Assembly: GCA_035445085.1 (NCBI GenBank)
Contig: DAOMQA010000028.1
Location: 1 to 19,310, forward strand
Source of the DNA: JBDHXE01 sp035445085
Lineage (GTDB): Bacteria > Bacteroidota > Ignavibacteria > Kapaibacteriales > UBA2268
Length of the DNA stretch: 19,310 nucleotides
Direction of reading: 5' to 3'
Shown: positions 8,955 through 16,507 of the stretch, piece after piece
Layout of the letters: each line of letters opens with the position of its first letter
Numbering within the stretch: the stretch's first letter is position 1
The notes under the pieces: model-generated
The model's database searches: none
What the model saw: the letters and a program-made list of their open reading frames with translations, nothing else
Told to the model about the DNA's origin: nothing
Position numbers and translations under genes: made by a program

Positions 8955-11900
8955 TTATCTATTAATAACAAATTGACTTTTGATTAGACCTATATCACTA
9001 TTTATTACTAACAAATAAGTTCCATTAGATAGATTTGAAATGTCAATCTCGTTGTCTATATTGTAATTCAACAATCTTCTTACTAAATTACCTTGAATAT
9101 CAATTATATCTACATTCCTTATCGAATTTATTAAATCAATATTTATTAAGTTTAGCTTAATTTTGGAGCTTGTTGGATTAGGTATAATTAATAATTGTGC
9201 TAATTGAGGTATATTTATGTTTTCACTCATAGACGAAATTGGAGTGTTCTTTCTGCCTGGAGAGCCTAATTTACTGTAATTTTTCCAATTTTTCCCGTCG
9301 GTATTATCTAAGTCAGTACTTTCTAATTCAATACTACCGCCTTGATTTGTTCCATCAAAAACTGGCCATGGAAGGCTGTTTCCGTATGAAACAACATCGT
9401 AAATTAGCCCAGATTCATCACGTATTATGATAAAATCTGTCGCATTTAAATCAAAATAAAATAATCCACCAATTAATTGTGAATCTATATTATATATATT
9501 TTGGAATTTACTGCTATCTTGGCATATAAGCATATATGTTTGTGCAGGAATAGAAACATTAGGTATAGAGAATTGTACACTTCCATTAGTACATATTAAA
9601 TTAAGATTAGTTAAATCAATAGGCTCTGTATTGTTAGCATTAAATAATTCTATCCAATCACCTGAATCAAATTCTGGAGATGTCCTATACATTATTTCAT
9701 TAATTACTAAATTGGTATTTTTATCGCTCTCATCTCTAAAAATTGCTCGTAGGTTAATTGCTGAGTCTAAGGTGATGGTAATTTCCTCTTCAGTAGAATT
9801 AATAGCACCCTCCCATCTTACAAACTTAAATCCATCATTGCTTATTGCCTTCAGTGGAATAGCTGTCTGTGTAAAATAAGTCCCTACCCAAGGTAATGTA
9901 TCCGGAATAATTGTACTAACTTTTATTTTACCAGCCTTCGTATTATTTATAGATAGATAAATATTAGCAAATGTATCTAATTCTAAGGCTTCTTTTAAAC
10001 TGTTTCTTAAAAAAAATGGTCTACCATGGGCAAAATCTTTTAGTCGGACTATACCCTCATCAAAAGCAATACAAGAGCTGGGATTAGCAGCACGGTGGTA
10101 GTCTAATTCAATCCTGATTGTTTTTAATAATGAGTCTGCAATATGATTTAGTCTTTGCTCTGTATAATAGAAATTCATCAAATCATTTACCCTATTAAGG
10201 AAATAGGTTTTTATAGAGTCATTGGTTAATAACTTGACAAAGAAAGCAAATGTTCTATTGTTTTGCTTATCTTCACGTGCCCCTTTAAATAATGTAGCAG
10301 TTTTGGGGCTATTAGCTTCAGCATTTGATAACCCTAATGACCAATCTAAGTCCCATAATATCCAACGCCATTTTGAGTCAAGTTCTGTGCTCATCCAAAA
10401 TTTATTGTTATGATCGGACCAGTCAAAATTATTAAAAATCATTTGGGTAGAGCAGTAGTCAATAATATTATCGATATCTAATCGCTTATCAATTTCTTCT
10501 AAAGCCTTATTGGTATTTATGTCATTTGTATCTACATAATTATAAAGTTCCCAAAATGTTCTGCTGGACCCATCATTAATAAAAAAGTCATCCTCCATAA
10601 AATTTATTGACTCCTCAGAGATATTATAAATAGTACTGATAGTTTTAGTGCTCATATGTTCTCTAAGGTTAAACAATCCTTGATAGCTCCCATTTATGTA
10701 TAGCGTAATTGGTTTGTATGCTGAAGTTACCATTGTGCCAATATCGTATGATAACACTCCAATAAATGCGTCCCTAAAGTAGTTGTTTTCCCAATCTTGC
10801 CCAGAATTCCTTATTACTAGCCTCTTATAGTCTTTTAATGTTCTATTGCCAAAAAAATTATATTTAAAAGATTTGTCCTCGTACTCATCTCTTGCGTATA
10901 CACGTATCGAGCTTCTACCTGATAGTGCTGCACCATGCCCATGCCTTTTTATGCCATCTCTCAATGCCAAATCAGGTTGTTGCTTTTTTTCATTCCAATA
11001 CTCAAAATTACCCTTTATCTCTGATTCTGTATAGGTATTACGTGCACTTAATAAACCATTTAAAGTGTCATAGAGGTCGTACGGATCTGCAACTACCGAT
11101 ATTACAGGTAATCTAAAGTCTGTGTTCATAAAGTAAGTATATGTTTTAATGTCAGATTGTAAGTATTCATTTCTTGTAGCAATAGCTCTCAATATAGTCG
11201 TTTTATTAATGCTTATTGGAGAATTATTGTATAAAATGCTACTATCGCTATCAATTTTAGGGATAGAGCCATCTAAAGTATAATAGATTTTAGCTTCTTT
11301 ATCATCATTAGACAAAGATATTTCAAGATTTTCTTGTTCATAAAAACCAGCATTATTATTAGAAATGACTTCTGGCAAAAGACCAAGATAATTATTAATA
11401 TTAGCTTTGCGTGGAGTAGGGGGTGTAAAATACCTTAAATTCTCGCTCCCATCTGGAAATCTACCATATGATATATCTGCCCTTAATTCAGGTGTTTCTA
11501 TTTTATCTATTAACTCACCTTTATCATTCCATAAATATACTGTCTCGCCAGAAGTTTTGATGCTAAAGTTTGTATGAATCTCATTGTTTAGGTATAACTT
11601 ACCAGGTAAGTCGCAATTAAAATCAATACCTGTCAAATTATTAAAATCATAGTTGGTACCGTTTAACATCAAATCAGAAATTTTAACGCTGCTTATAACA
11701 TTTTGCTTTGTGCTTGAATAAGCAATTCCTAAATACCCAGTATTTGGGAAGCTCATATCCATTTCCTTACATTCTATTTCAAACCCATTTAAATCAACTA
11801 TACACGCCTTAAAGTGATTGCCATTGCGTTTTAAGTTTACTTTATAAATAGGAAAAAATACTTCTTGTGCAAAGTCTAAAGTAGCTGGATTAGTATTTTC

Positions 11901-12452
11901 AATTTCTCGATACATCATTCTACCAGTTCCTTTTTCACGAGGAACAAAAAACATTCCTATATATCTTGATTCGGGTGTTAGATTTTCTCTAAAATTAATA
12001 CCAACATGGCTAAAATTCGTTTTATCAAAGAAGGAATTAATTGTTACGGAAATATCAAAATCGTCAGTAGCTTTTAAATATTCAAAATGTATCCCATCGT
12101 AGGCTGTATACGAGGCAATACCAAATCCAGATGCATCTAACCCCCACTTGTTACTTGTATTGCGTTTATTTTCTGAAGCAAAGATTAATAAGTATTGCTT
12201 AGATTGAATAATAGTATCAGGCAAAATATATGCCTTTTCAAAATTCTCTTTATCGTATATTCTATAATCTTTTAAATTAATAGGTACATCAGAATTATTA
12301 TAAAGTTCAATCCAGTCAGATTCTTGATAATCTTCATCTAAAATAGTATTTTCATTTTTTGATGACACTTCGTTTATTAGAATGCTTTGAGCATTTGTTG
12401 TGAATTTGACGAAAAATAAAGTGATGAATATCACATATATTGCTGTATTCAT
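8955..12452 (-). CDS. secreted CotH-kinase / lamin-tail-domain protein with T9SS sorting domain
   Basis: The 1165-aa product is a modular secreted protein. In order: signal peptide (1-21, ending TNAQ); a lamin-tail domain starting ILINEVSS, with DWIELYNNSD (46-55), apparently resumed at about 300-350 (GELIDKIE, FTPPTPRKAN); between these, at about 103-270, a beta-rich insert resembling a concanavalin-type or DUF1349-like sandwich; a chitobiase C-terminal-like domain (about 365-440, KIYYTLDGSIPK); a CotH kinase domain (about 447-815) with FDWSDHNNKFW (676-686) and WRWILWDLDWSLG (695-707); an InlB-type repeat (about 840-905, FKFVRWEG); a second lamin-tail domain (914-1067); and a T9SS C-terminal domain (about 1088-1165, IIPNPTS ... 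LSNGTYLLVI). CotH relatives phosphorylate proteins in spore coats, but the bacterial secreted versions are uncharacterised. GGAGG lies 4 nt before the ATG. Confidence 0.88.
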   Translation of the reverse strand: MNTAIYVIFITLFFVKFTTNAQSILINEVSSKNENTILDEDYQESDWIELYNNSDVPINLKDYRIYDKENFEKAYILPDTIIQSKQYLLIFASENKRNTSNKWGLDASGFGIASYTAYDGIHFEYLKATDDFDISVTINSFFDKTNFSHVGINFRENLTPESRYIGMFFVPREKGTGRMMYREIENTNPATLDFAQEVFFPIYKVNLKRNGNHFKACIVDLNGFEIECKEMDMSFPNTGYLGIAYSSTKQNVISSVKISDLMLNGTNYDFNNLTGIDFNCDLPGKLYLNNEIHTNFSIKTSGETVYLWNDKGELIDKIETPELRADISYGRFPDGSENLRYFTPPTPRKANINNYLGLLPEVISNNNAGFYEQENLEISLSNDDKEAKIYYTLDGSIPKIDSDSSILYNNSPISINKTTILRAIATRNEYLQSDIKTYTYFMNTDFRLPVISVVADPYDLYDTLNGLLSARNTYTESEIKGNFEYWNEKKQQPDLALRDGIKRHGHGAALSGRSSIRVYARDEYEDKSFKYNFFGNRTLKDYKRLVIRNSGQDWENNYFRDAFIGVLSYDIGTMVTSAYKPITLYINGSYQGLFNLREHMSTKTISTIYNISEESINFMEDDFFINDGSSRTFWELYNYVDTNDINTNKALEEIDKRLDIDNIIDYCSTQMIFNNFDWSDHNNKFWMSTELDSKWRWILWDLDWSLGLSNAEANSPKTATLFKGAREDKQNNRTFAFFVKLLTNDSIKTYFLNRVNDLMNFYYTEQRLNHIADSLLKTIRIELDYHRAANPSSCIAFDEGIVRLKDFAHGRPFFLRNSLKEALELDTFANIYLSINNTKAGKIKVSTIIPDTLPWVGTYFTQTAIPLKAISNDGFKFVRWEGAINSTEEEITITLDSAINLRAIFRDESDKNTNLVINEIMYRTSPEFDSGDWIELFNANNTEPIDLTNLNLICTNGSVQFSIPNVSIPAQTYMLICQDSSKFQNIYNIDSQLIGGLFYFDLNATDFIIIRDESGLIYDVVSYGNSLPWPVFDGTNQGGSIELESTDLDNTDGKNWKNYSKLGSPGRKNTPISSMSENINIPQLAQLLIIPNPTSSKIKLNLINIDLINSIRNVDIIDIQGNLVRRLLNYNIDNEIDISNLSNGTYLLVINSDIGLIKSQFVINR

Positions 12453-12516
12453 ATAGCCTCCGTATTAGTTAAGTATATCCTTAAATTTATAGATTTGTAA
12501 ATATACGAATAATATC

Positions 12517-12564
12517 ATAATTCACACATTAATGTGAGGAAAATTTTAAAATTATGTGAATTAT
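12517..12564. promoter_or_regulatory. nested inverted repeats upstream of the CotH gene
   Basis: ATAATTCACA (12517-12526) is perfectly inverted as TGTGAATTAT (12555-12564), 28 bp apart. Overlapping the left arm is a perfect 12-bp palindrome CACATTAATGTG (12525-12536). The TCACA/TGTGA words recall CRP half-sites, but they are arranged in the outward (TCACA...TGTGA) order rather than the canonical TGTGA-N6-TCACA. The elements start 65 bp upstream of the CotH start codon and about 400 bp from the nos operon, so control of the CotH gene is more likely. Confidence 0.4.
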
Positions 12565-12932
12565 TAATAAAAATTAAAAAATCTTTTTTTTATTTAAGTA
12601 TAATTAGTTATTTTCGGATTAAATAATCTGATTAAAAATGAATATATTGTTAAATAAGATTTTAAATATAATTGAATCACTTTTATTCACTCTAAAAGAA
12701 AGAATAATGATTTATGTTTCATTTTTAAAGTTATTGCTTTCACAACATTTAAATGAAGAATTTAATAGACCTACGTTTATCACAAACACTCATTACAAAA
12801 AAATTAAACAAAGCGTAAATAATAAAAATAATTTTATTAAATTACATAGTTGTAATAATTTAGAATTATATAATAGCAGTATACTTTTATTTAAGCTAAG
12901 AAATTACGAAACAAAATTTAACAACTTATTTA

Positions 12933-12951
12933 TATATTTGATAAGATCAAA
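12933..12951 (+). promoter_or_regulatory. candidate nos promoter with FNR-like palindrome
   Basis: TATATTTG (12933-12940) matches the Bacteroidota -7 consensus TAnnTTTG. Overlapping it, TTTGAT-AAG-ATCAAA (12937-12951) is a perfect 6-bp-arm palindrome whose half-sites equal the FNR/CRP-family TTGAT/ATCAA, but with a 3-bp rather than the canonical 4-bp spacer. It sits directly before the Shine-Dalgarno GAAGGAG (12952-12958). No good -33 TTTG is visible at the right distance. An anaerobic or NO-responsive regulator here would make biological sense, but this is inference. Confidence 0.4.
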
Positions 12952-12963
12952 GAAGGAGATTTT

Positions 12964-13452
12964 ATGATCAAGCATTTTTTCGACAAGCTATTATCTACTA
13001 AAATGATAATAAACACTTTTGCTGTTATTGTTCTAAGCACTTTCATTATTTCTTGTGGGGGCTCAGAAAATAGCGGTTCTGAAAACAATGGTTCTGAACC
13101 TCAAGCAACAAGTGAAACAAAATCAACAAAGGAATTTTTAACTGTTGATAAATACGAAGTAGGCGCACTTAATCCAGAATTAGCAGCTAAAGGAAAGGAA
13201 ATATTTGCTTCCAAATGTACTGCATGCCATAAATATGATACTAGATTAGTTGGTCCAGCTTTAGGTGAAGTAACTAAAAGAAGAAGCCCTGAATTCATTT
13301 TAAGTATGATAACTCATCCAGATGAGATGCTAAAAAATAATGATACAGCAAAAGCTTTATTAGCTCAGTATATGACACCCATGACAAATCAAAATATAAC
13401 TCTAGATGATGCAAAAGCAATTTTTGAGCATTTAAGAGATGTTTCTAAATAA
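12964..13452 (+). CDS. lipoprotein cytochrome c, probable electron donor to NosZ
   Basis: This 162-aa monohaem cytochrome c opens the nos operon. A lipoprotein signal ends with FIISC, giving lipidated Cys31. A Ser/Gly/Asn-rich linker follows, with three GSE repeats at residues 33-45. The class I cytochrome domain holds haem motif CTACH (85-89), GPAL (97-100) and axial-methionine candidates in YMTPM (Met137 or Met140). Clade II nos clusters typically encode c-type cytochromes beside nosZ and lack the NosR flavoprotein, so this protein probably delivers electrons to the CuA site at the membrane surface. The ATG is set by a strong Shine-Dalgarno (GAAGGAG, 12952-12958). The next gene, nosZ, starts 19 bp after its stop. 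Confidence 0.9.
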   Translation: MIKHFFDKLLSTKMIINTFAVIVLSTFIISCGGSENSGSENNGSEPQATSETKSTKEFLTVDKYEVGALNPELAAKGKEIFASKCTACHKYDTRLVGPALGEVTKRRSPEFILSMITHPDEMLKNNDTAKALLAQYMTPMTNQNITLDDAKAIFEHLRDVSK

Positions 13453-13471
13453 TTTATTTATAGGAGCCAAA

Positions 13472-15421
13472 ATGAACAAATACAAAATTAGTGCAATTGG
13501 AATAACTATTGCTATAGCACTGACTTTGATATCATTTGCTTGTAACTCAAGCAAAGAGTCTGTCACGGACGGAGATGCAGCAAGCAAAGTATATGTTGCA
13601 CCCGGAAAACATGATGAATTCTATAGTTTTATGTCTGGTGGTTTTAGCGGTCAAATGGCCGTTTATGGCTTACCAAGCGGAAGACTATTAAGAGTAATTC
13701 CAGTGTTTTCTCAAGATCCAGAAAAGGGCTGGGGCTATTCTGAAGAAACAAAACCAATGTTTAATACTACGCATGGTTTTATTCCTTGGGATGATGCACA
13801 CCATCCTGAACTATCTCAGACAAACGGTGAAACCGATGGGCGATGGATTTTCATCAATGGTAACAACGTTCCGCGTATTGCAAGAATAGACTTGACTACG
13901 TTTAGAACAGTTGAAATTTTGGAATTACCAAACTCTTCAGGTAATCACTCTTCTCCATTTACTACAGAAAATACAGAGTATGTAGTAGCAGGCACTAGAT
14001 TTAGTGTACCTATACCAAATGAAGATGTATCTATTGCTGAATACAAAGAAAAGTTCAAAGGAACTTTAAGCTTTGTAAAAGTAGATCCAAAAAGTGGTCA
14101 TATGGATCTTTCTTTCCAAATACTTATGCCAGGCTTTGACTATGATTTAAGTCATGCAGGCAAAGGTAAGTCTCATGGTTGGATGTTCTTTACTTGCTAT
14201 AATGCTGAACAAGCAAATACTTTAAAAGAAGTAAATGCTAGCCAATTTGATAAGGATTTTATTGCAGCTATCAATTGGAAAAAGGCTGAAGAATATTTGG
14301 CTGCAGGAAAGGGTAAAGAAATGCCTACAAGCTATTATCACAATACTTGGGATGAAAAGAAGCATTCTGCAACTTCTACAGAAAAGAAAACTGTAAAGAT
14401 ATTAGATCCAGCAGAATGTCCAGGTTTAGTATATTATATGCCTACTCCTAAGTCTCCACACGGTTGCGATATTGACCCAACTGGTGAATATATTGTAGCA
14501 AGTGGTAAATTATCTACTGTTGTTCCTGTGTTCTCATTTGATAAAGTTATGGCTGCAATAGGAGCTAAATCTTTTGATAAAACTATTGATGGTATCCCAG
14601 TATTAAATTACGATAAAATTATTGCTGGCGAAGTTCAAAACCCAGGCTTAGGCCCTCTTCATACAGAATTTGATGGTAGAGGTAACGCTTATACTTCGAT
14701 GTTCGTGTCTTCTGAAGTAGTAAAATGGTCATTGAAAGACTTTAAAGTTCTTGATAGAATGCCCGTTTATTATTCAATTGGTCACTTAATGATTCCAGGT
14801 GGAGATACTAAAAAACCAAATGGCAAATATTTAGTAGCCTTAAACAAAATTACTAAAGATAGATATTTACCAACTGGACCAGAATTAACTCAATCAGCTC
14901 AATTAATTGATATTTCTGGCGACAAAATGAAAATGTTGTTAGATTTCCCAACAATTGGTGAACCTCACTACGCTCAAGCAATTGAAGCAGAAAAAATTAA
15001 AGATAAGTCTGTTCGATTCTATAAACTTGAAGAAAACGAACACCCTTATAAAACGGCGAACCCTACTGAAGCTAAGGTTGTTAGAGAAGGAAATAAAGTA
15101 CATATTAATATGATAAGTATTAGATCTCACTTTACTCCTGATAATATCGAAGGTATCAAAGTAGGCGATGAAGTGTATATACACGTTACTAACTTAGAAC
15201 AAGATTGGGATATACCTCACGGTTTCGCAGTAATGGGAGCGCAAACAGCTGAGCTATTAATAATGCCAGGTGAAACCATTACATACAAATGGGTCCCACA
15301 AAAACCAGGTATTTATCCATTCTATTGTACAGACTTCTGCTCTGCACTTCACCAAGAAATGCAAGGTTATATTAGAGTATCTCCTGCAAGTTCAAAAATA
15401 GAACTTAGCTGGAATAATTAA
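13472..15421 (+). CDS. nosZ: nitrous-oxide reductase, clade II (Sec-type)
   Basis: NosZ reduces N2O to N2 in the periplasm. The 649-aa product has a Sec-type signal without a twin-arginine motif, ending ISFAC (possible lipid anchor on Cys24; the -3 Ser is atypical). The seven-bladed propeller carries candidate CuZ ligands at His110/His111 (DDAHHPEL), His159, His330 (SPHG), His397 (GPLHTEFDG), His438 (IGHL) and His499. The C-terminal cupredoxin domain has the CuA site: His583 (IPHGF), then Cys619, Cys623, His627 and Met630 in CTDFCSALHQEM. The residue between the cysteines that is Trp in clade I is Asp621 here. The ATG at 13472, with AGGAG at 13462-13466, is preferred over the in-frame ATG at 13439, which overlaps the cytochrome gene and would bury the signal peptide. 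A hairpin follows the gene. Confidence 0.97.
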   Translation: MNKYKISAIGITIAIALTLISFACNSSKESVTDGDAASKVYVAPGKHDEFYSFMSGGFSGQMAVYGLPSGRLLRVIPVFSQDPEKGWGYSEETKPMFNTTHGFIPWDDAHHPELSQTNGETDGRWIFINGNNVPRIARIDLTTFRTVEILELPNSSGNHSSPFTTENTEYVVAGTRFSVPIPNEDVSIAEYKEKFKGTLSFVKVDPKSGHMDLSFQILMPGFDYDLSHAGKGKSHGWMFFTCYNAEQANTLKEVNASQFDKDFIAAINWKKAEEYLAAGKGKEMPTSYYHNTWDEKKHSATSTEKKTVKILDPAECPGLVYYMPTPKSPHGCDIDPTGEYIVASGKLSTVVPVFSFDKVMAAIGAKSFDKTIDGIPVLNYDKIIAGEVQNPGLGPLHTEFDGRGNAYTSMFVSSEVVKWSLKDFKVLDRMPVYYSIGHLMIPGGDTKKPNGKYLVALNKITKDRYLPTGPELTQSAQLIDISGDKMKMLLDFPTIGEPHYAQAIEAEKIKDKSVRFYKLEENEHPYKTANPTEAKVVREGNKVHINMISIRSHFTPDNIEGIKVGDEVYIHVTNLEQDWDIPHGFAVMGAQTAELLIMPGETITYKWVPQKPGIYPFYCTDFCSALHQEMQGYIRVSPASSKIELSWNN

Positions 15422-15432
15422 TTTTCTATATG

Positions 15433-15457
15433 GCTGCCATTATCCTATAATGGCAGC
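15433..15457 (+). terminator. intrinsic terminator-like hairpin after nosZ
   Basis: GCTGCCATTAT (15433-15443) pairs perfectly with 15447-15457 across a 3-nt loop (CCT), followed by TTTCTTTAAAAATT. It begins 12 bp after the nosZ stop and 54 bp before the next nos gene, in the same direction, so it should act as a leaky terminator or as a 3' stabiliser of a cytochrome c-nosZ message. Confidence 0.75.
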
Positions 15458-15486
15458 TTTCTTTAAAAATTGTAAGGTCAAAAAAA

Positions 15487-16074
15487 ATGAAAAGTAAAAT
15501 ATTAATGCTGATTGGCTCGTTAATACTAGTGTCGGCATTTTTTGTTCCATTGTGGACTATTGATTTAATTGCTCCACAATATCCAGAAGGCTTAGGTTTA
15601 TATATTCATTTAAATAAAATAGAAGGACATAAAGAAGGTGATTTACAAAGTATTAATGGGCTTAACCATTATATAGGTATGAAAGAAATAAAACCAGAAT
15701 CCATACCTGAACTTACAATTATACCTTATTTTATGTATTTTATGATTGCTTTAGGTCTTGTAACAGTAGTTTTTAATAAAAAATGGATGAAGATGGCATG
15801 GATAGGTATTTTTGCTGTTGGAGGTATTGTTGGCTTGTATGACTTCTATATGTGGGAGTATGACTATGGGCACAATCTTGATCCTCATGCTATTATTAAA
15901 ATACCTGGGATGAATTATCAACCGCCTCTGATTGGTTACAAACAATTACTAAATTTTGAAGCTGGTTCGTGGCCTCATTTTGGCTTTGTAATAATAATGG
16001 TTAGTGTACTATTAGTGTTATGCTCATTATATTTGGATTTTAAAAATGATAAGAAATTATCTAAAGTTACATAA
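15487..16074 (+). CDS. nosB: NosB-like four-helix membrane protein of clade II nos clusters
   Basis: This 195-aa inner-membrane protein has four hydrophobic segments at about 5-25, 76-95, 101-121 and 164-184. Between helices 1 and 2 is a long polar loop with GLGLYIHLNKIEG and INGLNHYIGMKEI, and between helices 3 and 4 a loop with DPHAIIKIPGMNYQPPLIG and WPHFG. The invariant-looking His, Tyr and Met residues suggest a metal- or cofactor-related role. Its place directly after nosZ matches the membrane protein called NosB in clade II clusters, whose function is not established; assignment rests on position and topology. Only weak Shine-Dalgarno (AAGG, 15474-15477) precedes the start. It overlaps nosL by 29 bp, so the two are translationally linked. 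Confidence 0.7.
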   Translation: MKSKILMLIGSLILVSAFFVPLWTIDLIAPQYPEGLGLYIHLNKIEGHKEGDLQSINGLNHYIGMKEIKPESIPELTIIPYFMYFMIALGLVTVVFNKKWMKMAWIGIFAVGGIVGLYDFYMWEYDYGHNLDPHAIIKIPGMNYQPPLIGYKQLLNFEAGSWPHFGFVIIMVSVLLVLCSLYLDFKNDKKLSKVT

Positions 16075-16507
16075 TATATTAATTTGTATTAGTATATTAT
16101 TGTTGGTCTCGTGTAGTTATGAACCTGAACCACTCGAAATGGGGAAAGATGTTTGTGCTCATTGCAAAATGACAATAGTCGATCCTAAATGGGGGGCTGA
16201 ATTAGTAACAAATACTGGGAAAATTTTTAAGTATGACGTTGTGGAGTGTATGATTTTACATAAGAAGACTTTAGACCAAAGTAAAATTCATTCTATTTGG
16301 ACTATTGACTTTTTGCAAAATGACAAATTTATTAAAGCTGAGGATGCCATTTATGTTAGAAGTCAAGAATTCAATTCTCCTATGGGATTAAATGCTGTAT
16401 CTTTATCTAACAAAGATGGTATTCCTAAATTAAATTTAAAGAGTAATCCTAGTATTATAAAATGGAAAGAATTGTTGAATCTAGTAGATTCAGAATTTTC
16501 AGAATAG
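16046..16507 (+). CDS. nosL: copper-binding lipoprotein NosL
   Basis: NosL is an outer- or periplasm-facing lipoprotein that binds Cu(I) and delivers copper for assembly of the NosZ CuZ site. The 153-aa product has a signal peptide ending LLVSC (lipidated Cys23) and the hallmark CAHCKM motif at residues 37-42 (Cys37, Cys40, Met42). The following IVDPKWGAELVT and YDVVECM segments and the SPMG motif (Met113) are consistent with the family fold. The start lies inside the end of the NosB-like gene (29-bp overlap), and the 3' end overlaps nosD by 46 bp, which argues for a tightly coupled assembly operon. Length and motif leave little doubt. Confidence 0.93.
   Translation: MIRNYLKLHNILICISILLLVSCSYEPEPLEMGKDVCAHCKMTIVDPKWGAELVTNTGKIFKYDVVECMILHKKTLDQSKIHSIWTIDFLQNDKFIKAEDAIYVRSQEFNSPMGLNAVSLSNKDGIPKLNLKSNPSIIKWKELLNLVDSEFSE

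Larger units (their letters stand above)
12453..12963. other. 511-bp AT-rich divergent intergenic region before the nos operon
   Basis: This gap lies between the CotH gene (-) and the cytochrome c gene (+). Near the CotH end it holds nested inverted repeats (12517-12564), and at the nos end an FNR-like palindrome with a candidate -7 box, each listed separately. Position 12638 opens a 109-codon reading frame that stops at 12967, but its base composition is flat across codon positions, so I do not call it a gene. The long leader may instead hold distal regulatory sites or an untranslated RNA leader. No tRNA or riboswitch-like fold is evident by eye. Confidence 0.5.

Noticed and set aside
10892..11116. 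Plus-strand reading frames of 60-80 codons opposite the CotH gene.
   Set aside because: They lie wholly inside the long minus-strand gene with coherent domains, and read as low-complexity shadows.
12601..12637. GGATTAAATAATCTG as an FNR site upstream of the nos operon.
   Set aside because: Half-sites GATT/AATC are in the wrong order relative to TTGAT-N4-ATCAA and the arms are only 4 bp.
12638..12967. A 109-codon plus-strand reading frame before the cytochrome c gene, with a stop that overlaps the cytochrome start (ATGA).
   Set aside because: By hand count G+C is almost equal at the three codon positions (about 20, 19 and 21 of 109 codons), which is not the pattern expected of genes in an AT-rich genome. 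There is no Shine-Dalgarno or recognisable motif, and the cytochrome gene has its own strong ribosome-binding site. Its length without stops is somewhat unexpected in such AT-rich DNA, so a homology search is the deciding test.
13439..13471. Upstream in-frame ATG extending nosZ by 11 residues.
   Set aside because: It overlaps the cytochrome gene, has no Shine-Dalgarno and would put extra hydrophobic residues before the signal peptide; the ATG at 13472 has AGGAG at proper spacing.
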